NCBI RefSeq assembly: GCF_003067705.1
Contig: NZ_QANL01000003.1
Location: 1-64,000 of the forward strand
Direction: 5' to 3'
DNA length: 64,000 nt
From: Planctomonas deserti
GTDB taxonomy: Bacteria > Actinomycetota > Actinomycetes > Actinomycetales > Microbacteriaceae
The notes below the pieces were generated by a model. The model ran no database searches. It was not told the DNA's origin and was given only the letters and a program-made list of their open reading frames with translations. Positions 43,543 to 53,168 of the stretch are shown here, one piece after another. Both the position numbers and the translations under genes were made by a program. How positions within the stretch are numbered: position 1 is the stretch's first letter; each line of letters begins with the position of its first letter.

Positions 43543-44778
43543 ATGACCGATACACCGTGCTCCCGCCGATCGATGCGGGTCCGCGCGGTGCGGGCGTCGG
43601 TCGCGGTGCTCGTGTTCGTGGCCGCGCTCGCCGGATGCGCCACCCCGGGCGCCCCGGCGACAGCGACAGCGCCGGCGCCCTCCCCGACCGCTCCCGGGAT
43701 CGAGCGAACCCCGGAGGCCGCCTGGCTGCCGGTGCCCGAGGGGCCGCTGACGGCACGCCACTCGGCGGTCGGGGCCTGGCTGGGGCACCGCTTCGTGGTC
43801 GTCGGCGGCATGACGAGCGAGCCCTGCGCGGACACCGCGGACTGCGAGATCACCGCCTTCCCGCGCTCCGACGGGGCCGCGTTCGATCCCAAGTCCGGCG
43901 TCTGGACCCGGATCGCGGACGCGCCGGCCCCGGTCGCCGGGCAGGTTTCCGTCGTCGGCGACCGGATGTTCGTCCAGACGGTCGTGTCGGGGCCGGGTGG
44001 CGCCGAGACGCGGTCGTTCCTCGCCTACGACCCGCGGGACGACACGTGGGAGCAGCTGCGTCCGGCTCCGCCGGTGTGGGGAGCGCTCGTGACGGCCGGG
44101 GACCGCATCCTGTCCATCGCGGCCTCCGACGAGAACATGCCCGCGATCGACGCCGTCTTCGACCCGTCCACCCGGGCGTGGCGCGAGCTCCCGGACGACC
44201 CGCTCGGGCCGAGCTACGACCGCCAGGCGGTCTGGCTCGGCGACCGCCTCCTGCTGACGGCGAAGGATCTGGTGGAGAACCCGGGCACGACCGAACCGTC
44301 CCTCTCTCGGCTGGCCGTGCTCGAGGGGTCGCCGGCCTCGCCCGAATCGCTCCGCTGGCGGGTCCTCCCCGACAGCGACATCATCGGCTTCGACCCGACG
44401 GCGGTGGCCGGGCGCGTGGTCTTTCCCGACGTGGGCTCGGCCGACGGCGGCGCGGTCGACGGCTGGGGGAGGAGCGTCGACTTCGGCGGCATCCTCGATC
44501 CGGCGACGCTGTCCTGGCGCCCGCTGCCGGAGCCGCCCACCGGTCCGGGCCTGGAGCGGTACGCGATCCACACGCGCACGTCCCTGCGGATCGGCGATCG
44601 GGCACTCGTGGCCGGTCACCTGCTGGATCCGGTCACCGAGGATTGGCTCCCCGTGCCGGCCCTGCCCGGCCCGTTCCGGACCGAGGCCACCCTGGTCGCC
44701 AACGAGGGCGCGGCGCTCCTCTGGGGCGGCGCGGCCGACGGCGCCAATCGCGCGGACGGCTATCTCCTCCGGCCGTAA
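43543..44778 (+). CDS. Secreted lipoprotein with kelch-like repeats
   Basis: The 411-residue product has a signal peptide ending in the lipobox LAGC (VAALAGCATPGAP), so it should be lipid-anchored outside the membrane, followed by a Pro/Ala/Thr linker. The rest is a beta-propeller type sequence with repeated units such as GHRFVVVGGMTS, FDPKSGVWTRIADAP, YDPRDDTWEQLRPAP and LDPVTEDWLPVPALP. Ligand unknown. The start is uncertain: ATG 43513, 43543 and 43573 are all in frame. Confidence 0.82.
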   Translation: MTDTPCSRRSMRVRAVRASVAVLVFVAALAGCATPGAPATATAPAPSPTAPGIERTPEAAWLPVPEGPLTARHSAVGAWLGHRFVVVGGMTSEPCADTADCEITAFPRSDGAAFDPKSGVWTRIADAPAPVAGQVSVVGDRMFVQTVVSGPGGAETRSFLAYDPRDDTWEQLRPAPPVWGALVTAGDRILSIAASDENMPAIDAVFDPSTRAWRELPDDPLGPSYDRQAVWLGDRLLLTAKDLVENPGTTEPSLSRLAVLEGSPASPESLRWRVLPDSDIIGFDPTAVAGRVVFPDVGSADGGAVDGWGRSVDFGGILDPATLSWRPLPEPPTGPGLERYAIHTRTSLRIGDRALVAGHLLDPVTEDWLPVPALPGPFRTEATLVANEGAALLWGGAADGANRADGYLLRP

Positions 44779-44845
44779 CCTCGCCTTGATCTGGCCGCGG
44801 GGTCACGCCGCAACCTTGCCACGACCTGGCCGTCCGACGCCCGTT

Positions 44846-44874
44846 GTTCACCTGCGCATTCACCTCCGGTCACC
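44846..44874 (+). promoter_or_regulatory. PHO-box-like direct repeats before alkaline phosphatase
   Basis: Three heptamers, GTTCACC (44846), ATTCACC (44858) and GGTCACC (44868), lie in tandem with 12- and 10-base steps, close to the 11-base direct-repeat units bound by PhoP in Streptomyces and relatives. They lie about 90-115 bp upstream of the phosphatase start, which fits phosphate-starvation control. Confidence 0.6.
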
Positions 44875-44960
44875 GAAGCGCCGGGCGATGGCCACGGCGC
44901 CCTCCTAACGTCCCGAGGGGCGTGGGTATGCGCCCTTCGGGTAGGGGTCAGGAGACTGCA

Positions 44961-46469
44961 ATGCAACGAACCAGAGTGGGATTCGCGGCGGGGGTGCTCG
45001 CGCTGATGCTCGCCGCGGGCGGGACCGCCGCCGGGCTGGGCGCCAACGCCGCCGTGGCCGAGCCGCGGCACAGCGGCAGAGATGGCGGCAGCATCAAGAA
45101 CGTCATCTACCTCGTGGGCGACGGCATGGGCCGCACGCACGTGACCGCCGGCCGCGAGCGCTTCTACGGCGCCGACGGCAAGCTGACGATGGAGACGCTG
45201 CCGTCCCAGGGTTACGTCAGCACCTACGCGGTGCAGAAGAACTCCGGCCAGCCGGGCGAGGCGGACTTCGTGCCGAACCTCGTCACGGACTCGGCGTCGG
45301 CCGCCACGGCCTGGGCCTCCGGCGTCAAGACCTACAACGCGGCGCTCGGCGTCGACGCGAAGGGTGCCGTCACGCCCACCCTCATGGAAATGGCCAAGCA
45401 GGCGAAGTACCTCACCGGCAACGTCTCCACCGCGGAGATCACGGATGCCACTCCGGCCGGCCAGATGAGCCACGCGCTCGCCCGCGGCTGCCAGGGCCCG
45501 GTCTACTCGGCTGCCTCCTGCCAGGACACCAGCATCACCGGCACGCCGCTGCCGACCGACGACGTGCGCGTCGTGCCGATCGCGGACCAGATCGCCCGCA
45601 ACGGCACGGCGGACGTCATCCTCGGCGGTGGCCTCAGCCGCTTCGACGCGGCGGACGAGCAGGCGCTGAAGGACCAGGGCTACCAGGTGCTCGGCTCCCC
45701 GACCACCCAGACCGTCGCGACGCGCGCCGACCTCACCAGCGCGTCCGGTTCGAAGGTCTTCGGCCTGTTCAACCGGGGCAATCTGACCATCGAGAAGGCG
45801 AAGCAGGACAACCCGCAGTCGGTGCAGGCTGAGGAGCCGACCCTGCCCGAGATGACGAGCAAGGCCATCAGCCTGCTCGACGTGAAGAAGAAGCCGGGAC
45901 GCGGGTTCTACCTGCAGGTCGAGGGTGCGCTCATCGACAAGCGCTCGCACGCCAACGACGCGGCCCAGACGCTCGAGGAGATCAAGGCGTTCGACGACGC
46001 GGTGAAGGTGGCCCTCGACTTCGCGAAGAAGGACAAGCACACTCTGGTCATCGTCACCGCCGACCACGAGTGCGCCGGCTTCAACATCATCGAGAAGGGC
46101 ACCTTCACGAACGCCGAGGCGGCGACGCCTCCCGGCAACGTGGACAGCGGAAACCCGGCCAACAACTCGACCCCCAGCCGCGCGACGAGCTCGACCCTCG
46201 ACCCGGAGCGCTCCAGCGGGATCGTGAACGGCTCCGGATCCACGGACGCGACGAACTTCGCGCCCGCCACCTTCCGCACGCCGGACGACGCCGAAGGCGT
46301 CTCCGACGGGTCGCCGGAGGCCAGCCTGTGGCTGACCTACCTCTCGGGCAACCACACCGGCGCCGATGTCCCTATCTACGCCTACGGCCGCGGTGCCGAA
46401 CAGCTGGACGGCTCCATCGACAACACGGATCTCTTCGGCGTCATGGCCGACGCGATGCGCCTGAACTGA
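44961..46469 (+). CDS. phoA: Secreted alkaline phosphatase (PhoA type)
   Basis: It hydrolyses phosphomonoesters outside the cell. The 502-residue protein has a signal peptide (1-33), the metal site VGDGMG (Asp54), the nucleophile in TDSASAATAWASG (Ser111), EGALIDKRSHAND and VTADHEC, all ligands of the two-zinc/magnesium centre. An acidic Ser/Thr/Asn-rich insertion lies before the C-terminal HTGADVPIYAYG, where the His completes the site. AGGAG precedes ATG 44961. PHO-box-like repeats lie upstream, and a putative secreted protein follows. Confidence 0.93.
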   Translation: MQRTRVGFAAGVLALMLAAGGTAAGLGANAAVAEPRHSGRDGGSIKNVIYLVGDGMGRTHVTAGRERFYGADGKLTMETLPSQGYVSTYAVQKNSGQPGEADFVPNLVTDSASAATAWASGVKTYNAALGVDAKGAVTPTLMEMAKQAKYLTGNVSTAEITDATPAGQMSHALARGCQGPVYSAASCQDTSITGTPLPTDDVRVVPIADQIARNGTADVILGGGLSRFDAADEQALKDQGYQVLGSPTTQTVATRADLTSASGSKVFGLFNRGNLTIEKAKQDNPQSVQAEEPTLPEMTSKAISLLDVKKKPGRGFYLQVEGALIDKRSHANDAAQTLEEIKAFDDAVKVALDFAKKDKHTLVIVTADHECAGFNIIEKGTFTNAEAATPPGNVDSGNPANNSTPSRATSSTLDPERSSGIVNGSGSTDATNFAPATFRTPDDAEGVSDGSPEASLWLTYLSGNHTGADVPIYAYGRGAEQLDGSIDNTDLFGVMADAMRLN

Positions 46470-46488
46470 TTGATCCGAACACCAACGG

Positions 46489-46518
46489 GGATGGGCCGGG
46501 AGCGATCCCGGCCCATCC
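46489..46518 (+). terminator. Strong hairpin after alkaline phosphatase
   Basis: GGATGGGCCGGGA (46489-46501) and TCCCGGCCCATCC (46506-46518) pair perfectly (13 bp, 4-nt loop). It lies 20 bp after the phoA stop and 18 bp before the next start, without a T run, so it may attenuate rather than end transcription. Confidence 0.65.
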
Positions 46519-46536
46519 TCAGTGAAGGAAATCACC

Positions 46537-47133
46537 ATGAAGCACCCCTCCCGTCCCCTGCTCATCGGCTCCGCGGTCGCCGTCTCGGCCGTGGTCGTGG
46601 CCGTCGCGGTCGGCACCGGCATCGGGGCGGCCTCGGGCGCCGCCTCCGGTTCGGGCGCCGCCTCCGGCACCGCCTCGGCGTCGGCGTCGGCCGAGCCCGC
46701 ACCCGCACCGACGGCGGTGACGTCCTTCCCGGGCCTGGCCACGGCCGACTCCGACACGCCAACCCTGGCGAGCCTCGCCTCGGCCGGGCCCCAAGCGGGC
46801 ACGGTGATCCAGGCCGCCGGACCCTTCGACGACCGGTTCGTGCTGCAGGATCTCGCGTTCGGCGAGTCCGGCGTCACCGGATCCGTCGAGGTCACGAGCG
46901 ACGTCAGCGAGGTCATCGAACTCGAGGTGATCGCCGGGTTCTACGGGGCGGACGGCGCCCTGCTCGGTGAGAACTCGTTCGTGCTCCACGCGGACGAGGA
47001 GGAGAGCGGCCACGCCCACACGCACTCGGGTCCGCCCGAGGAGGTGCACGGGTTCACCGTCCCCGTGCCGCCGTCGTTCGCCGGCGAGGCCGTGTCCGCA
47101 GCCGTCGGTGTGCCCGTGCTCGTCAACGAGTAG
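46537..47133 (+). CDS. Exported or membrane-anchored protein, unknown function
   Basis: The 198-residue product has one N-terminal hydrophobic segment (LLIGSAVAVSAVVVAVAVGTG), a Ser/Ala/Gly linker and a beta-rich domain with VLQDLAFGESGVTGSVEVTSD. It has a His/Glu-rich loop (DEEESGHAHTHSGPPEE) that could bind metal. AAGGAA precedes ATG 46537. Position directly after phoA suggests shared expression, but the role is unknown. Confidence 0.72.
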   Translation: MKHPSRPLLIGSAVAVSAVVVAVAVGTGIGAASGAASGSGAASGTASASASAEPAPAPTAVTSFPGLATADSDTPTLASLASAGPQAGTVIQAAGPFDDRFVLQDLAFGESGVTGSVEVTSDVSEVIELEVIAGFYGADGALLGENSFVLHADEEESGHAHTHSGPPEEVHGFTVPVPPSFAGEAVSAAVGVPVLVNE

Positions 47134-47239
47134 GGCCCGCTGCGTAGCGCTGCGCCTCAATCACGCCGCGCCTCGCCCCCGCCACGCCCCCGCCACGCCC
47201 CCGACTCGGCGCCGCTCGACGCGGCTCGAGGGAGAAACC

Positions 47240-47245
47240 TAGGCT
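47240..47245 (+). promoter_or_regulatory. -10 box TAGGCT of the DUF1992 gene
   Basis: TAGGCT lies 7 nt before ATG 47253 with no ribosome binding site, so a leaderless start is likely. Confidence 0.5.
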
Positions 47246-47252
47246 TGACGGT

Positions 47253-47867
47253 ATGGCTCACAGGAAGGACCGAGGGGACGCCCGACTCAGTGTCGCCCGA
47301 TACCAGGTGGACCGGCTGACGGAGGAGACCTCTGGTGAAGCCTCTGCCGCCGCCGCCGAGGAGGAGGGCGACAACGCGGGTCAGGCGACGATGGACCAGC
47401 GGGCCCAGTTCGTGGAGATCGCCATCCAGCAGGCGCAGCGCCGGGGCGACTTCGACGACCTCCCCGGCGCGGGCAAGCCGCTCGCGAGCCTCCGCCAGCC
47501 GTACGACCCCAACTGGTGGATCCGGCAGAAGATCGAGCGGGAGAACCTGACCGGGCTCGGGCCGCCCGCGCTGACCCTCCGTCAGGAGAACCGGGAGCTC
47601 GACGCGCGCCTCGACGCGACCGGGTCCGAACGGGTGGTGCGCGAGATCCTCGACGACTTCAACGCCCGCATCGTGGAGGCGCGACGGCAGCTGCAGGGCG
47701 GCCCGCCGGTCGTGACGCCCACCCGGGACGTCGAGGAGGAGGTCGCCCGCTGGCGCGAACGCCAGGCCGTCCGGCTGCGGGAGGCGCGGGAGGCCCGCGA
47801 GCAGGAGGAGACGGCGTACGCCGCGATGTCGTGGCGCGAGCGCCGGAGGGCGCGGCGCGGCCGCTAG
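47253..47867 (+). CDS. DUF1992 domain protein
   Basis: The 204-residue protein carries the DUF1992 signature FVEIAIQQAQRRGDFDDLPGAGKPL followed by DPNWWIRQKIERENL (quoted in parts, residues about 53-95), a domain shared with eukaryotic DNAJC28. The C-terminal half is a long Arg/Glu-rich helix, probably coiled coil. The cellular role is unknown. Confidence 0.85.
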   Translation: MAHRKDRGDARLSVARYQVDRLTEETSGEASAAAAEEEGDNAGQATMDQRAQFVEIAIQQAQRRGDFDDLPGAGKPLASLRQPYDPNWWIRQKIERENLTGLGPPALTLRQENRELDARLDATGSERVVREILDDFNARIVEARRQLQGGPPVVTPTRDVEEEVARWRERQAVRLREAREAREQEETAYAAMSWRERRRARRGR

Positions 47868-47956
47868 CCCCACCCGCGCCCCGCGATCCGCTGCTGAAGC
47901 GGAGTCGCCAAGGGGCTGATCCCGGCGGCAGAGGCCCGGTGGGACAGAATGGGGGC

Positions 47957-49276
47957 GTGCCGGATCCCGACGAGCAGGACCTCTCGCCGGACCCCGGGCG
48001 GCGCCCTCCTCCAGTCGAGACGTCCCTTCTCCGCAGCCGCGACTTCCGCCTGCTCCTCGTCGGCCAGACCACGAGCCAGCTCGGTGCGCAGATCAGCGGC
48101 GTCGCGATCCCGCTCCTCGCCGTCCTCGAGCTGAACGCGACAGCCTTCGAGGTCGGCCTCATCGGCGCGTCGTCGACCGTGGCGTTCGCCGTGATCGGGC
48201 TGCCCGCCGGCGCCTGGGTCGACACCTGGCGCCGTCGCCCGATCCTCATCTCGAGCGACCTCGCCCGCATGGTGCTGCTCGCGACGATCCCGCTCGCCGC
48301 GCTGCTCGGGGTGCTCTCGATCGCCCAGCTCGTCGTGGTCTCCCTGCTCGCCGGCTTCGCCCGCGTCTTCTTCGACGTCGCGTACCAGAGCTACGTGCCG
48401 TCGGTGATCGGCAGGGACCGGGTGCTGGCCGGCAACTCCGCGATGGAGATGATCCGCGCCTCCGGTCACGTGGTGGGTCCCGGCGTCGGCGGCGTGCTCG
48501 TGACCCTCGTCGGCGCGGCGAGCGTCGTGCTGATCCAGGCGGTCACCTTCGCGGTCTCCGCGGCGTCCCTCGCCGGCATCCGGCGGACGGAGTCGCCCGT
48601 CGTGCGGCCCGCGGTGCGGCAGCGGCTCCGGTCGCAGATCCGCGAGGGCCTCGTGTTCGTCGGCGGCAACCGCATCCTCCGCGCGACGGCCATCACGAGC
48701 GCGGCGAGCAACTTCTCGTTCGCGGTCGCCTCCGCGGTCTCGTTCATCTTCCTGGCTCGCACCCTGGACCTGTCACCCGCGGTCATCGGGATCGTCGTGG
48801 CCGCCGGATCCGTGACCGTGATGCTGGGCGCGGCCCTCACCCCGCGCCTGTCGCGGCGGTTCGGCTCGGCCCGCATCATCTGGCTGTCGCTCGCGATCAC
48901 CGGCCCCCTCACCCTGCTCAGCCCCCTCGCGCAGCCCGGCTGGACGGTCGTCCTGATCTTCGTGGGCATGGCCGCGGGGGAGTTCGGCCAGATCATCTAC
49001 GCCATCACGAACGTGAGCCTGCGCCAGCGGCTCTGCCCCGACCGGATGCTCGGCCGGGTCACGGCGACCATGCGGTTCCTCATCATGGGCCTGTTCCCGC
49101 TCGGTGCACTACTCGGCGGGGTGCTCGGCGAGCTCATCGGCGCGCGGTCGACGCTCTGGGTCGCGGGCGCCATCATCGTGCTGTCGCCGCTGCCCCTCAT
49201 CCTGGTGCTGCGGCGCACGAGGGACGTCGAGGAGCTGCCGAGCTGGCATCGCGACGAGCCGGCGGGCACGGTCTGA
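47957..49276 (+). CDS. MFS transporter
   Basis: The 439-residue protein has twelve hydrophobic segments in two halves, with the loop-2/3 motif GAWVDTWRRRPILI (the GxxxDRxxRR-type motif of MFS) and VAYQSYVPSVIGRDRVLAGN. The type is the drug-efflux-like MFS_3 group (MacAB-efflux-like enterobactin exporters). Substrate unknown. GTG 47957 is preceded by CAGAAT six bases upstream (leaderless); the in-frame extension to 47516 is low-complexity and overlaps the previous gene. Confidence 0.88.
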   Translation: MPDPDEQDLSPDPGRRPPPVETSLLRSRDFRLLLVGQTTSQLGAQISGVAIPLLAVLELNATAFEVGLIGASSTVAFAVIGLPAGAWVDTWRRRPILISSDLARMVLLATIPLAALLGVLSIAQLVVVSLLAGFARVFFDVAYQSYVPSVIGRDRVLAGNSAMEMIRASGHVVGPGVGGVLVTLVGAASVVLIQAVTFAVSAASLAGIRRTESPVVRPAVRQRLRSQIREGLVFVGGNRILRATAITSAASNFSFAVASAVSFIFLARTLDLSPAVIGIVVAAGSVTVMLGAALTPRLSRRFGSARIIWLSLAITGPLTLLSPLAQPGWTVVLIFVGMAAGEFGQIIYAITNVSLRQRLCPDRMLGRVTATMRFLIMGLFPLGALLGGVLGELIGARSTLWVAGAIIVLSPLPLILVLRRTRDVEELPSWHRDEPAGTV

Positions 49277-49405
49277 GGCCGCGGGCCCGCGCCCCCTACC
49301 GGGGGCGTGCGCCGGGAATGCCGAGTTCCCTCCACCGGACTTACGGCCGGGGAGGACGCGCGACTACGGTGCCGAGAATCCGCTGATTCAGGATCGGAGC
49401 TGATC

Positions 49406-52237
49406 GTGAAGTCGAATCGTCGTGTGATGGGGGCCGCAACCGCGGCGATACTGGTGACCGCACTGCTGACGCCCGCCGGCATCTCGGTGGCGCAGGCGTC
49501 CGCCCCGGGCGTGCGAGGCGCGTCCGGAGTGGGCCGCGCCGAGGGCGGCGGTGCCCTCGGCAACGGCCTCGGCCGGCTGCTCGCCGAGGCGGAGGGCTCC
49601 GTCGAACGGCGCTCGGCGTCCGGGCTGCGCATCGACCAGGAGGCGCTCGCGATCCGCGACGGCGAAGGCCGCGTGCTGGTCGAGGTCACGCCGAGGGAGG
49701 GCGCCGACCGCACCGCCTATCGGGCGGAGCTCGAGGCGCTCGGGTTCATCGTGCAGGCGTCCGACCCCGACGCCGGAACCCTCGAGGGCTTCCTTCCGCT
49801 CGCCGCCGTCCGGCAGGTCGCCGCCCTGCGCGACACGGGCACGATCGCCCAGTCGCTGCGACCGCACGCGACCGTGGGCGCGGCGACCTCGCAGGGCGTC
49901 GCCCTCGAGAGGATCGACCGCGTTCAGCAGGCCGGCATCGACGGCGAGGGCATCACCATCGGCGCGCTCTCGGACTCCTACGACATCGCGACCACGACCG
50001 TGACGGGCGAGCCGCTCGGCATCCGCGCGGCCGATGACGTCGCGTCCGGTGACCTGCCCGGCGCCGGGAACCCGGTGAATCCCGAGCCGGTGGTGGTGCT
50101 CGCGGAGCCGACCGAGGAGGAGGAGGGGAGCGACGAGGGGCGGGCGATGCTGCAGATCGCCCATGACGTCGCACCCGCCGCGAAGCTCTGCTTCGCGACG
50201 GCGTTCGGCGGGCTCCTGACCTTCGCTCAGCACGTGCGGGATCTGGCGGACGACTCCGGCCCGTGCGCGGCGGACGTGGTCGTCGACGACGTCATCTACT
50301 TCTCCGAGCCGTTCTTCTCCGACTCGGCCCTTAGTGACGCGATCGACGACGTCGCGGCGGAGGGCGTGCACTACTTCTCGTCGGCCGGGAACCAGGGCCA
50401 TCAGCACTCCTGGGACGCGCCCGTGCGCCTCCTGCCCGCCGAGGAGGCGGCGGCGGGGGCCAACCTCGACCTCGCCGACGTCGACCCCGCCCTGTACTCG
50501 GGCGGGCTGCAGGACATGGACCCGGGGGACGGCACGGACGCCGCCCAGACGATCACTCTCTCCGAAGCAGGCGGACTGCTGAACGTGCAGTGGGACGACC
50601 CCGTCGACCTGGACGGGCCGACGCTCGGCGAGCCGCTCTTCACCGCGACGGGCGAAATCACCGCCGCGGACCCGGAGCCCAGCTTCACCTTCACCGCGAC
50701 GTCGGAGGACGTGGGCGACCTGGTGCTGTTCCGCACGGACGCGATCCCCTCCGGCACGACGGACCTGATCCTCACCGTGACCGCGCCGGACGGCACGGTG
50801 CTCGCCGAGATCGACACCGGATCCTCCCCGGAGCTGTACTCGACCGTCCTGCCCCAGGCCGGCGACTACACGATCACGATAAGCGGCTTCATGGGTGCTC
50901 AGGGCGACTTCACCGTCGAGGTGCTGCCGGTGGTCGCGCCCTCGCAGGTGAGCACCGACTTCAATCTCCTCCTGTTCGACATGGAGGGGAACTTCCTGGG
51001 CGCGGTGGCGGACATCAACACGGTCACGGGACGCCCCTCGGAGCTCGTCTCCCTCGCGGGCCTGCCGGAGTTCCAGCTCGCCATCTCCCGTGCCGGGACG
51101 GGGCCGCTCGGCGCCACGAGGCTCCGCAACGTGCTCTTCAACGACGCCTACTTCACGGAGTACTCGGTATCGCTCGCACCTGCCGTGTTCGGCCACGCCA
51201 CGGCTCGCGGTGCCACGGCGGTCGGCGCGTTCGACCCGTTCCGCCCCTACCTCCCGGAGTACTTCACCTCCCCGGGCGGCGACCTGCAGATCCTCTTCGA
51301 CTCGGCGGGCAACCGCCTGCCCACCCCGGAGACGAGGCGGGTGCCCCAGGTGACCGCCGCGGACGGCGGAAACACGACGTTCTTCGCGCAGGACACCGTG
51401 AGGGACGAGGACACCCAGCCGAACTTCTTCGGCACGAGCGCTGCCGCGCCGCACGCCGCCGCCATCGCGGCGCTCGCCCTGCAGCGGTCGGGCGGCCCCG
51501 GGTCGCTGAGCCCGGACGACCTGCGCCGCCGGCTCGAGCGGAGCGCGTTCGCGCACGACCTCGACCCGCATCACTCCGAGGGAACCGCGCACGGCCTGAC
51601 CATCACGGCGGGCGGGCCGCAGGGCAACGAGAACAGCCCGGTCCCGGGCTCGATGACGGACCCGAACTTCTTCACCGCCACCAACACGGGGACGGAGCCG
51701 CTCTCCTCCATCACCTTCTACGGCGAGAGCGGCAGCCCGACCGCCCTCGGCGAGCGGTTCGGGTTCCTCACCGACGGGATGGTGTTCGACCCGCGCCCCT
51801 TCGACGGTGTGGCCCCGTTCCGCAACGACGGCTTCCCCTTCACGGTCGGTTCGACCTCGGGCGGTCTCGCGGCGGACTCCGTCACCGCGTCGTTCTCGGA
51901 GCCCGCTGCGGCGCCCGCCGTCGAGGGGCAGTACCGGCGGATGACGGTGTCCTTCGCGGACGGTCTGCAGCCCGGGCAAAGCGTGTCCTTCGGCGTCGAC
52001 CGGGACCTCGCCGTGTCGGGCCTCGGCGGCGCGGAGGAGGGCAACGGCGCGGACGAGCTGGGCGGTGCGACGTTCCTGCCCTCCGGCATCCCCGTTCCGT
52101 TCGGCATGGCCTTCACGGCGGAGCGTCCGGGCGGGTATCCGCTCTGGGGCGCCATGACCAACCGGCTCGGCTCGGGCTGGACGCCGCTCGACGGCTACGG
52201 TCTCATCAACGCGGAACGAGCCGTGCTCGGGCACTGA
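49406..52237 (+). CDS. Large secreted subtilisin-like S8 protease
   Basis: The 943-residue protein has a signal peptide (1-32), a propeptide-like region, and an S8 domain of the divergent type: the Asp is in SDSYD (bases 49970-49984), the His in DEGRAMLQIAHDVAP, the Asn in SSAGNQG and the Ser in GTSAAAPHAAA (around 51431). About 300 residues between Asn and Ser form a beta-rich insertion with DPSPSFTFTATSED-like and VAPSQV repeats (probable PPC-like domain). A C-terminal beta-sandwich follows. GTG 49406 is preceded by GGAG. It probably degrades extracellular protein or processes surface proteins. A paralog in the window is at 27612. Confidence 0.9.
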   Translation: MKSNRRVMGAATAAILVTALLTPAGISVAQASAPGVRGASGVGRAEGGGALGNGLGRLLAEAEGSVERRSASGLRIDQEALAIRDGEGRVLVEVTPREGADRTAYRAELEALGFIVQASDPDAGTLEGFLPLAAVRQVAALRDTGTIAQSLRPHATVGAATSQGVALERIDRVQQAGIDGEGITIGALSDSYDIATTTVTGEPLGIRAADDVASGDLPGAGNPVNPEPVVVLAEPTEEEEGSDEGRAMLQIAHDVAPAAKLCFATAFGGLLTFAQHVRDLADDSGPCAADVVVDDVIYFSEPFFSDSALSDAIDDVAAEGVHYFSSAGNQGHQHSWDAPVRLLPAEEAAAGANLDLADVDPALYSGGLQDMDPGDGTDAAQTITLSEAGGLLNVQWDDPVDLDGPTLGEPLFTATGEITAADPEPSFTFTATSEDVGDLVLFRTDAIPSGTTDLILTVTAPDGTVLAEIDTGSSPELYSTVLPQAGDYTITISGFMGAQGDFTVEVLPVVAPSQVSTDFNLLLFDMEGNFLGAVADINTVTGRPSELVSLAGLPEFQLAISRAGTGPLGATRLRNVLFNDAYFTEYSVSLAPAVFGHATARGATAVGAFDPFRPYLPEYFTSPGGDLQILFDSAGNRLPTPETRRVPQVTAADGGNTTFFAQDTVRDEDTQPNFFGTSAAAPHAAAIAALALQRSGGPGSLSPDDLRRRLERSAFAHDLDPHHSEGTAHGLTITAGGPQGNENSPVPGSMTDPNFFTATNTGTEPLSSITFYGESGSPTALGERFGFLTDGMVFDPRPFDGVAPFRNDGFPFTVGSTSGGLAADSVTASFSEPAAAPAVEGQYRRMTVSFADGLQPGQSVSFGVDRDLAVSGLGGAEEGNGADELGGATFLPSGIPVPFGMAFTAERPGGYPLWGAMTNRLGSGWTPLDGYGLINAERAVLGH

Positions 52238-52286
52238 CCGGGGCATTCCGCGCGATCGTCACCGCGCGATCGTCACCCCGCGTTCC

Positions 52287-53168
52287 TCAGCGCGCGAGCA
52301 GCGCTCGGAGCGTCGCGACGATCTCTCCCGGGGCCTCCTCCGCCATGAAGTGTCCGGCGTCGAGCGTGCGGTGCACGAGGTCGTCCGCCCAGGCGCCCCA
52401 CAGCGCCGCGGCGTCGTAGCCGAGGGCGGCGCCCCAGTCCTGCTGGACCACGGTCACGGGCATGCCGAGCCGTCGCCCGGCCGCACGGTCCGCCTCGTCG
52501 TGGTCGACGTCGATGCCGGCGGAGGCGCGGTAGTCCGCGACGATCGAGGGGATCGCCGCTCGGGACGCGCGCAGGTACTCCGCCCGCACGTCGGCCGGGA
52601 TCGCGTCGGGGTGTCGGGTCCAGGCGTCCAGGAAGTGGCCGAAGAACTCGTCCGCAACCCCCTCGATCATCCGCTCGGGGAGCCCCTCCGGCTGCGCCAT
52701 GAGGTAGAGGTGCCACGCGACGGCGGCGTTCCTGCCCTGCAGGATCTGCCACATGTCGAGTGTCGGCAGCACGTCGAAGGCCGCGAGGTGGGTGACGACA
52801 TCGGGGTGGTCCAGCCCGGCCCGCACCGCCACGAGGGCTCCGCGGTCGTGGCCGGCCAGGGCGAACCGGTCGTGCCCGAGGTGCGCGGCCAGCGCCACGA
52901 CGTCCGCGGCCATGGTCCGCTTCGAGTAGGTCTCCGGGCCGGTCGCCACGGGCTTGTCGCTGGCGCCGTATCCGCGGAGGTCCGGGCAGATGACCGTGTG
53001 GTCCGCCGCGAGCTCCGCGGCGACGTGGCGCCACATCAGGTTCGTCTGCGGGAAGCCGTGCAGCAGCACGAGCGGGCTGCCCGAGCCGCCGACCGCGGTG
53101 CTCAGCCGCACGCCGTCGGCGACGGGAACCTGCTGGTACGTGAATCCGGGGAGGGTGGGGGTCTGCAT
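52287..53168 (-). CDS. Alpha/beta hydrolase of fluoroacetate dehalogenase/epoxide hydrolase type
   Basis: The 293-residue protein has the HGFPQT oxyanion motif (37-42), PDLRGYGASDKP and the nucleophile elbow GHDRGA with Asp108, which marks the dehalogenase/epoxide hydrolase branch rather than Ser esterases. AGHFMAEEAP carries the catalytic His. The DRG pair and following Trp-rich cap (WHLYLMAQ) resemble fluoroacetate dehalogenases. Halide release is unproven. AAGGA precedes ATG 53168. It is divergent from the SARP regulator. Confidence 0.88.
   Translation of the reverse strand: MQTPTLPGFTYQQVPVADGVRLSTAVGGSGSPLVLLHGFPQTNLMWRHVAAELAADHTVICPDLRGYGASDKPVATGPETYSKRTMAADVVALAAHLGHDRFALAGHDRGALVAVRAGLDHPDVVTHLAAFDVLPTLDMWQILQGRNAAVAWHLYLMAQPEGLPERMIEGVADEFFGHFLDAWTRHPDAIPADVRAEYLRASRAAIPSIVADYRASAGIDVDHDEADRAAGRRLGMPVTVVQQDWGAALGYDAAALWGAWADDLVHRTLDAGHFMAEEAPGEIVATLRALLAR

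Noticed and set aside
44760-46916. A 718-codon minus-strand frame opposite alkaline phosphatase
   Set aside because: Shadow of the phosphatase and the following gene; no domain, and codon pattern fits the plus strand.
49388-52246. A 952-codon open frame on the minus strand opposite the large subtilase
   Set aside because: It mirrors a gene with intact S8 catalytic motifs. High GC makes antisense frames open, and its translation is an Arg/Gly/Val-rich mix without any motif.
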